Positions 15,247 through 20,575 of a stretch of 20,575 bases of DNA are shown here, in pieces; the first letter of the stretch is position 1, and the number at the start of each line of letters is the position of its first letter. Source of the DNA: a virus; IMG/VR virus record IMGVR_UViG_3300008448_000836, positions 1-20,575 of that record. One strand, 5' to 3'. The translations under genes and the position numbers were made by a program. The notes beneath the pieces are model-generated. The model made no database searches and was not told the origin of the DNA. It saw only the letters and a list, made by a program, of their open reading frames with translations.

Positions 15247-15282
15247 AAAAACCCTGCTACATTTAATATAAATATAACAGGG
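15247..15282 (-). terminator. Terminator-like hairpin whose loop contains a late-promoter-like motif
   Basis: On the minus strand CCCTGTT pairs with AGCAGGG (7 bp, one wobble) around a 17-nt AT-rich loop and is followed by TTTTTA. It lies 19 nt after the stop at 15302 and would end the transcript of the preceding gene. The loop holds ATATTTATATTAAAT. The long loop makes it a weaker terminator than the one at 9950-9978. Confidence 0.6.
15263..15277 (-). promoter_or_regulatory. Late-promoter-like motif before the 524-aa LamG-like gene
   Basis: The coding strand reads TTATATTTATATTAA. The octamer ATATTTAT ends 28 nt before the ATG at 15239. The plus strand has TATAAATA at 15267-15274. It lies inside the loop of the terminator-like hairpin 15247-15282. 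Confidence 0.6.
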
Positions 15283-15301
15283 CCTAATTCAGTGTATTAT
15301 T

Positions 15302-16579
15302 TTAGTAATCTAACTTCACTCGTATAAGAGCTTCTCTTTGGAAAGATTTTAATAATGGCTTACTTAATTTTGCAACTGCTAATAATTCTTGACGATCACT
15401 ATACAATCCAATTGTAGTTATATATGTTTTAGGATCACCAATAAATGAACTTTGTGCAATTTGGCCTACACTTCCGGTAACATATGATGGATTATTTGAA
15501 AAATTATATTCTGCATTTTTAATTCGTACAAAATAATGTGTACTTGTAATTTTTTCTGAATTTCGTGCTAGGAAACTATAAGGATCACCTGTTGATGGAT
15601 TAGTTATAGGCGCTGAGCCTGAAATTGAATGATATAATACAAAATGATTATTTCCTTCAACACTTGATCCAGATACAGTTTTAAATCCTAATTGTTGATC
15701 CATCATTTTGCCATCTAATATCAAAGTTCCATAATCCGGATACATTAATCCATAATAAACAGGCGCTGTAGGATTATAAACTCCTGAATTAATCGAGCCT
15801 GATACTATATTAAATACTTTGCCTGAGCCCACTAATGTTGCAGAAGCAATAGATGAATCATCAATTAATGTAAAAACACCGGAGGCTGTTGTTACAGAAC
15901 CTGTTGCATTTGAATCTCTTGTATTAATTTTGCTTAATGGTAATTCAAAATTTCCTGGATCCATTCGTTCTTTCAAACGATTACGTTTAAAGTTAACAAC
16001 GTATATGTAGTCAGTGCTACCCGATCCTTTTGTTGTAAACCGAGTATCAGTTGGATTCAATAATAATTGCCGATATTGAGAATAAATTGCTTTACTAGGA
16101 GAATCATTAAGTTGCCCTTGTGAATCAGATCCACTACCTAATGCATGTCCCCAAGCTATTGAAAATTGAGTTGCTGATCCTGACACACTTGGATTAGATT
16201 GTAATACATCTACATAATATGCTCGTTGCGTGTTTGTTTGAGTTGATGATGTAAAGTAAGTTTTTAACCCAGCTACATTATCGCTCCATAAACCTGCAGT
16301 AACAATTTCAGTCTGATTAGAAATAACATCATTTACCATATCAAATTTAGTATATACACGACCATTTCTTGCTGTAATTTGTGCTTGTTGCTGTTCTGCA
16401 ACCATTTGATTTGCTAATTGCTGAGCTAATTGTTGAACTTGTTGACTTACAGCCGCTGCGGCTGTCTGTGGTGCGCCTGATCTAGTATCTGGAAGCTGGC
16501 CTGCCATATTTGTTCTTGCAGGAGTTATTCCTTGTCTAGATTGTTTTTTTAATTGATCAATTAATATCGATGTATTCAT
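15302..16579 (-). CDS. Virion structural protein with Gln/Ala-rich N-terminus (425 aa)
   Basis: Residues 1-75 are Gln/Ala-rich and probably helical or flexible (QQVQQLAQQLANQMVAEQQQ). Residues 85-380 form a Ser/Gly/Tyr-rich domain of a marine-phage structural type I recognise but cannot name (TNTQRAYYVDVLQ; AIYSQYRQLLL; YGLMYPDYGTLILDGK; STHYFVRIKNAEYNFSNNPS). Residues 386-425 (YITTIGLYSDRQELLAVAKL, ending LIRVKLDY) match the C-terminal module of the 524-residue protein. It begins 14 nt after the stop of the 216-residue gene and has no promoter-like motif of its own, so these two genes form one unit ended by the hairpin at 15247-15282. It is probably a neck, baseplate-wedge or tail protein; the exact place is not shown by the sequence. 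Confidence 0.78.
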   Translation of the reverse strand: MNTSILIDQLKKQSRQGITPARTNMAGQLPDTRSGAPQTAAAAVSQQVQQLAQQLANQMVAEQQQAQITARNGRVYTKFDMVNDVISNQTEIVTAGLWSDNVAGLKTYFTSSTQTNTQRAYYVDVLQSNPSVSGSATQFSIAWGHALGSGSDSQGQLNDSPSKAIYSQYRQLLLNPTDTRFTTKGSGSTDYIYVVNFKRNRLKERMDPGNFELPLSKINTRDSNATGSVTTASGVFTLIDDSSIASATLVGSGKVFNIVSGSINSGVYNPTAPVYYGLMYPDYGTLILDGKMMDQQLGFKTVSGSSVEGNNHFVLYHSISGSAPITNPSTGDPYSFLARNSEKITSTHYFVRIKNAEYNFSNNPSYVTGSVGQIAQSSFIGDPKTYITTIGLYSDRQELLAVAKLSKPLLKSFQREALIRVKLDY

Positions 16580-16593
16580 ATTTTTATTTCTAT

Positions 16594-17244
16594 TTACTGA
16601 GTTGCAGTCGTTACGCGTTTAACTGTTAAATTAATTGTAATACTACCACCCGTTTCATTTGCAATAATTGTAATACTAGCAGTTTTATCAGCAAGCATTT
16701 GAGTTTTTCCTACAATACGGAATTCAAATCCTGATACTGCTACACTTTGTGCATCTTCATTATCTCCAATAAATCTAGGAGTAGTTGGAACAACGGAGTT
16801 TTGTAATGCTCTAGTAACTTGTATATCAGCTGCAGTTGAATCAGATAATATTGCTGTATATCCTAATGTTGCATTTCCTCCTTGGAAATTGCTTGTATTA
16901 GGAGAAATAATAGCACTATTTCCAGGAGCAGCTAACGTTATCGATGTATTACCAACAGTTATAACCGGTATGTTTATCGTTTGTTTTGGCAATGAAATTA
17001 ATTTGTATTTTAATGCCTGTGTCTCATCCGGTATTGCTTCAGTTACCGGCATATTTTCTATAATAGTACCATAATAGTTTGTTCCAAGCGGATGATCTGG
17101 ATTCCATAATGAATAATCTACTTCATCATCGCCTACAGCAAATTGTGTAATATTAAATGCATTGCCGCCTCTTGCTAGCAACTCTCGTCCTTTAATTGTT
17201 AATATAGCGTCTATAGTTACGCTTGTATTATCTAAATATCCCAT
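16594..17244 (-). CDS. Virion structural protein, marine-phage tail/baseplate family (216 aa)
   Basis: The first 90 residues (MGYLDNTSVTIDAILTIKGR, then FNITQFAVGDDEVDYSLWNP) match a family I recognise from many marine phages, with pattern LDN...IDAxLTxxGRxxLAxGxxxFxIxxFAxGDDEIDY; its role is not established but it is found among tail genes. Residues about 95-216 are Thr/Ile/Ser-rich beta strands with an Ig-like look, probably an exposed domain. It has a late-promoter-like motif 21 nt upstream and an AAGG ribosome-binding site about 9 nt before the ATG at 17244. It is the first gene of a two-gene unit with the 425-residue protein. A tail-fibre connector or baseplate role is inferred from neighbours. 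Confidence 0.78.
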   Translation of the reverse strand: MGYLDNTSVTIDAILTIKGRELLARGGNAFNITQFAVGDDEVDYSLWNPDHPLGTNYYGTIIENMPVTEAIPDETQALKYKLISLPKQTINIPVITVGNTSITLAAPGNSAIISPNTSNFQGGNATLGYTAILSDSTAADIQVTRALQNSVVPTTPRFIGDNEDAQSVAVSGFEFRIVGKTQMLADKTASITIIANETGGSITINLTVKRVTTATQ

Positions 17245-17260
17245 ATTGTTTTAACCTTAT

Positions 17261-17275
17261 TTAATATAAATATAC
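17261..17275 (-). promoter_or_regulatory. Late-promoter-like motif before the 216-aa gene
   Basis: The coding strand reads GTATATTTATATTAA, followed by ATAAGG, which supplies the ribosome-binding site. The octamer ATATTTAT ends 21 nt before the ATG at 17244. The plus strand has TATAAATA at 17265-17272. Confidence 0.6.
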
Positions 17276-17293
17276 ATGTTGTTAATTTTGATG

Positions 17294-20200
17294 CTAAACT
17301 AATACAAAACTACCTTGTGTGCCGCCATTTTGAATTTTCAATTGATTTGGATTAGCTCTTCGGTATTCGACTACCGGGCCACCATCAACTGTTTGGGTTG
17401 AATTTATATTAAATCCAGGCGAAGTAAGTTTTGATCCATTATATCTTTGATTATTAATACCCGTTGGTAGATAATCTTGTACTTGCGCCAATATTGACTT
17501 TGATGCAAATCTGAATTCAGAAGTAACTGCAGATGTTATAACAGGTAATTCAGCTTCACTAATCCAATACGGCGAAGATCCTGTTATATATTTGCTACCT
17601 GATAATATTAAATAATCATGTGAATATGTAGTACCGGATTTGGATGCAGCCCGAGGAGACGTTAAATATGCTTGCCATTGATCGTCATCAATTACACTGA
17701 TTGATAATATTTTGTTAGCAATGGAGCCAACATATTGTAAATAATCACCCGATGCAATTGGTGATGTGTCAAATATTTCAATTGAATAACTAACATCTTC
17801 CCGTTTAATTGTCGGTAATACTGTATCTTTACTACGTTCTAATAAATTTGGTTGTATTAATATGCCAGTTAATTTGTCAGCTCGTGCAGGTAATAATTGT
17901 TCTAATTGTTTAAAGAATGATAAATCAAACAATGTAAACATGTTAATATAAGCATTAAAGTCATTGCTAGTTGAATATTTTTTCCAATAGTTTTGAGCAG
18001 CTTGTATTAATCCAGGATATGATCTAGATTCATTGTTTCCCGGGTCTCCGATATATTGATCTAATTCTGTAGATCCTAGTTGTGCAATGATATCTTCATC
18101 AATCATTGTTTGTGGAGAAAAATAAATTCCTAAACGTTTGCTGTCTAATGGTGCTTTATCAAATTGACTGCGTTCGGCTCTAGTTTTAACATCTAGCGTT
18201 CCAACCAAATCATTGTCTTCCAACCGAATTTTATTATCATCAAATGTGCCCATTCCTAAAGAAGGTGCATCATAATAATATGTTTCTTCAATTGAATCAT
18301 ATGGAGTAGCAGAAGACCAACCAGCGAATGATGCTGATATTGTAGACAACTTAGGTTGTACTCCCGTTAATGAACTTGTTAATGTATGATTAATCTTTTG
18401 AGTCAATGGTAATCTAAATACTAGGTCATTGTAAGGATCTGCACTATTATATGCTGCTGGCGCTTTCGTATGATTTTCAAAATAAGAAGTGTCTAAACTT
18501 GAACTCCATAATCTTAATTCTTGAAGTTCGCCTTTCAAACGAGTATAGCCGGTGCTAGTACTACCCAATACAACCGATCCGGAATCAGCAAATGATGCTG
18601 TTGCTGATGCTGATACTTCCGCCACAATTTTTCCATATTTGGATCGAGCGGCTACTACTTGCAAATTAGCTCCAGATGTTTTAAGCATCATGTTTATCCA
18701 ACCACCGTCAAACATTTCAATGTTAGCAGATCCAGTACCATTAATTTGTATTTTACCTAATGTCCCAGATGTATATTTTAAAGTAACCGCATTTGAACCT
18801 ACGTTAAACAAGTTCATGTTGCTGGATATACTTGGATTAGTAATTACATTGTCTGTACGGAAACGAAGTTCAACTGTATTAATTGATTGTGAATAATTTA
18901 CAGTTACTGTACCTGCAGAATTAGCAATTGAATCTAATGCATAATCAAAATTTAATTTTTCATATACCGGTGCTCTATCTAATCTAGGACCGCCATATTC
19001 ATTGATTGATATCATTGATTGTGGAATACCATAACAAGATAATAATGCTTGCACACTTCGTTTGGTGCCTTTACTTTTTAATAATAACGGCAAGTTATTT
19101 ACAATACGTCTCCATACTGCATAAGTCATATCGCGGCCTGGAACTGATGGTTCCCCTACTGTATTAGATCCCGTTAACGGAATTCCAGCTTCATTTGTTC
19201 CTAGAACATATTGCCATAAATCTTGATATTGATTACCTTCAGTTAAATGCCAACCAAATTGTTTTGCTACTGAATATAGCAATTCATTTGGCATACCTAA
19301 ATTAGGATTTTCATCTCTACTGTTAATTCTAGACATATTACTAATGTAAGTATACAATATGTCATAATGATGTCCTAACATGTTAGCAAATGTTGTTATA
19401 CCATCATTCATTGCATCATATCGAATAAATTCTGGAATAGCATACACTAATGCATTATAATTTAATGTATCATATAATGATGCAGAATCATATACATTTT
19501 GGTACCATGTTTTAAATTGACTACCCGTTGTATTAGCCAATGTATACGGTATTGTTGAATTAGTTTTAGGAGCCGGCTTAATATAGCTTCCCGTAACTTG
19601 TGCAACTATAGGAGATTCGTGTGGAATTGGATTTGTTGATAAAATTGATGATGATTGATAATATAAATATTTTTCAAAAGAATCAAATCCACTAATCAAA
19701 CTAGTTTTGCTAGAAGCATAATCTGCAACATTTGTAGTAGCAACACTTCCAGATAATTGTGCTACAACTAAACTTTGTGAGGTATAATATTCTAGTAATT
19801 CTAATTTGTATTTAAAGTTTTCTAATCGTTCAGTTGCTGAGCTATAAAATATAAAATTGTTAAAATCAGAATAATCAACGTTTAATGTCACCCCAGATAA
19901 ACTTCCGGAGAAATAGGTATCAACAATCTGTTGTGATGTTTGTACGGATGATCCTAATAAATCATGCCACGTTTGCATACTAGTTTCTGATGATACATTA
20001 TGTATTGCGTTAGCATTCCAATTTGGATTTGCTAATTTATATGATTTTGATAATGCTGCTGCTAATACAAAAGCAACATTATCAATATATGCTGGTTTAA
20101 GCTCTTCTACGACCCAGCATTTAAAATTTATATCAAATATATCAGCTAATGGTTCGTAAAGTTTAACGTAAACATACTCGCCAATAACGACGCTATTTAC

Positions 20201-20575
20201 AACTAACGCGGTTTGATTTCTACTAAAGTTTAATAAATATGTTTTATAAAACGATGACGATGTGTGTCGTACTGTGTTTATATAATCTGTTATCTGCGCT
20301 AAAAATGCTGGATTTGTATCATCAATAGCCCGTAAACGTATTTCGGTTCTATCTGGAGATATTTCATCAATTCTTAAATGTTGCTGGTCATAACTACCAA
20401 TTAAATTTTTAAAGAAATTAACCGCAATTTTAAAATTTCCTGCTGTTAATTTTAATTTATTAAATTCATCATATAAATTGATTGCAATCGGTTCAGTTGG
20501 AAACGTAATAGTCCGGTTGCTAGTTTTATCTACATATGTTGGTATTTTTGTTTGTAATTGAATTTTATGATTACC
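17294..20575 (-). CDS. Very large tail/baseplate structural protein, N-terminus beyond the right edge
   Basis: The frame is open from the right edge to the TAG at 17294, so at least 1093 residues are visible. The ATG at 19978 is internal: in-frame coding continues for 199 more codons upstream (reading from the edge, GNHKIQLQTKIPTYVDK and on to IFDINFKCWVVEELKPAYID), with no stop. This upstream part looks like a folded virion domain. Around 18980-19120 it has NLPLLLKSKGTKRSVQALL, then CYGIPQSMISINEYGGP, a segment I know from phage tail proteins. Around 18480-18780 is a LamG-like sandwich (MFDGGWINMMLK, then GELQELRLWSSSL). The C-terminus (RYNGSKLTSPGFN, then DGGPVVEYRRANPN) is also typical of marine phage structural proteins. 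It is probably a baseplate or tail-associated protein; exact position unknown. Confidence 0.82.
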   Translation of the reverse strand, partial: GNHKIQLQTKIPTYVDKTSNRTITFPTEPIAINLYDEFNKLKLTAGNFKIAVNFFKNLIGSYDQQHLRIDEISPDRTEIRLRAIDDTNPAFLAQITDYINTVRHTSSSFYKTYLLNFSRNQTALVVNSVVIGEYVYVKLYEPLADIFDINFKCWVVEELKPAYIDNVAFVLAAALSKSYKLANPNWNANAIHNVSSETSMQTWHDLLGSSVQTSQQIVDTYFSGSLSGVTLNVDYSDFNNFIFYSSATERLENFKYKLELLEYYTSQSLVVAQLSGSVATTNVADYASSKTSLISGFDSFEKYLYYQSSSILSTNPIPHESPIVAQVTGSYIKPAPKTNSTIPYTLANTTGSQFKTWYQNVYDSASLYDTLNYNALVYAIPEFIRYDAMNDGITTFANMLGHHYDILYTYISNMSRINSRDENPNLGMPNELLYSVAKQFGWHLTEGNQYQDLWQYVLGTNEAGIPLTGSNTVGEPSVPGRDMTYAVWRRIVNNLPLLLKSKGTKRSVQALLSCYGIPQSMISINEYGGPRLDRAPVYEKLNFDYALDSIANSAGTVTVNYSQSINTVELRFRTDNVITNPSISSNMNLFNVGSNAVTLKYTSGTLGKIQINGTGSANIEMFDGGWINMMLKTSGANLQVVAARSKYGKIVAEVSASATASFADSGSVVLGSTSTGYTRLKGELQELRLWSSSLDTSYFENHTKAPAAYNSADPYNDLVFRLPLTQKINHTLTSSLTGVQPKLSTISASFAGWSSATPYDSIEETYYYDAPSLGMGTFDDNKIRLEDNDLVGTLDVKTRAERSQFDKAPLDSKRLGIYFSPQTMIDEDIIAQLGSTELDQYIGDPGNNESRSYPGLIQAAQNYWKKYSTSNDFNAYINMFTLFDLSFFKQLEQLLPARADKLTGILIQPNLLERSKDTVLPTIKREDVSYSIEIFDTSPIASGDYLQYVGSIANKILSISVIDDDQWQAYLTSPRAASKSGTTYSHDYLILSGSKYITGSSPYWISEAELPVITSAVTSEFRFASKSILAQVQDYLPTGINNQRYNGSKLTSPGFNINSTQTVDGGPVVEYRRANPNQLKIQNGGTQGSFVLV

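Noticed and set aside
5670-17272. TATAAATA on the plus strand read as T4-style late promoters firing rightward
   Set aside because: No plus-strand gene follows any of the sites, so rightward transcription would only be antisense. I kept the motif as a minus-strand candidate and noted the orientation problem.

Overview
The window is a strongly AT-rich piece of a tailed-phage genome, most likely a marine T4-like myovirus or a relative. All genes lie on the minus strand, are tightly packed (gaps of 1-62 nt, several overlaps), and alternate between virion-structure genes and DNA replication/recombination genes. The phage assignment rests on a T7-endonuclease-I-like resolvase, a DnaG-type phage primase, an Mre11/Rad50 (T4 gp47/gp46) equivalent, and large low-complexity tail/baseplate proteins that resemble families common in marine phages. 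The host cannot be named from the sequence. No tRNA, IS element, CRISPR array or integrase is visible.

Right to left, in the direction of transcription: (1) 20575-17294, a very large tail/baseplate protein that enters from beyond the right edge; (2) 17244-16594 and 16579-15302, two virion proteins; (3) 15239-13665, a LamG-like virion protein sharing a C-terminal module with the 15302-16579 product; (4) 13662-13120, a very short protein-kinase-like protein ending just after its DFG-equivalent Asp; (5) 13095-11848, a protein with peptidoglycan-binding-like repeats, then 11846-11094, unknown; (6) 11077-10592, Holliday-junction resolvase; (7) 10498-9986, unknown, closed by a strong terminator; (8) a 232-nt non-coding stretch with a sigma70-like promoter and two stem-loops; (9) 9753-8809 primase, overlapping (10) 8818-5678, a single-chain Mre11-Rad50 fusion; (11) 5649-1609, a 1346-residue repeat-rich tail fibre or tail-tip protein, and 1596-853, a small fibre-like protein; (12) 807 to the left edge, a partial nucleotidyltransferase.

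The clearest regulatory signal is an AT-rich motif, approximately ATATTTATATWAAAT on the coding strand, present in every gap of 24 nt or more between the structural-type genes (five sites). It lies 13-28 nt before the start codon and is probably this phage's late promoter or part of it. The primase-nuclease block instead has a -35/-10 promoter and a structured leader, consistent with separate earlier expression. The points most worth a second look are the Mre11-Rad50 fusion, the minimal kinase, the late-promoter-like motif (one copy inside a terminator hairpin), and the primase zinc motif that has lost most of its ligands.
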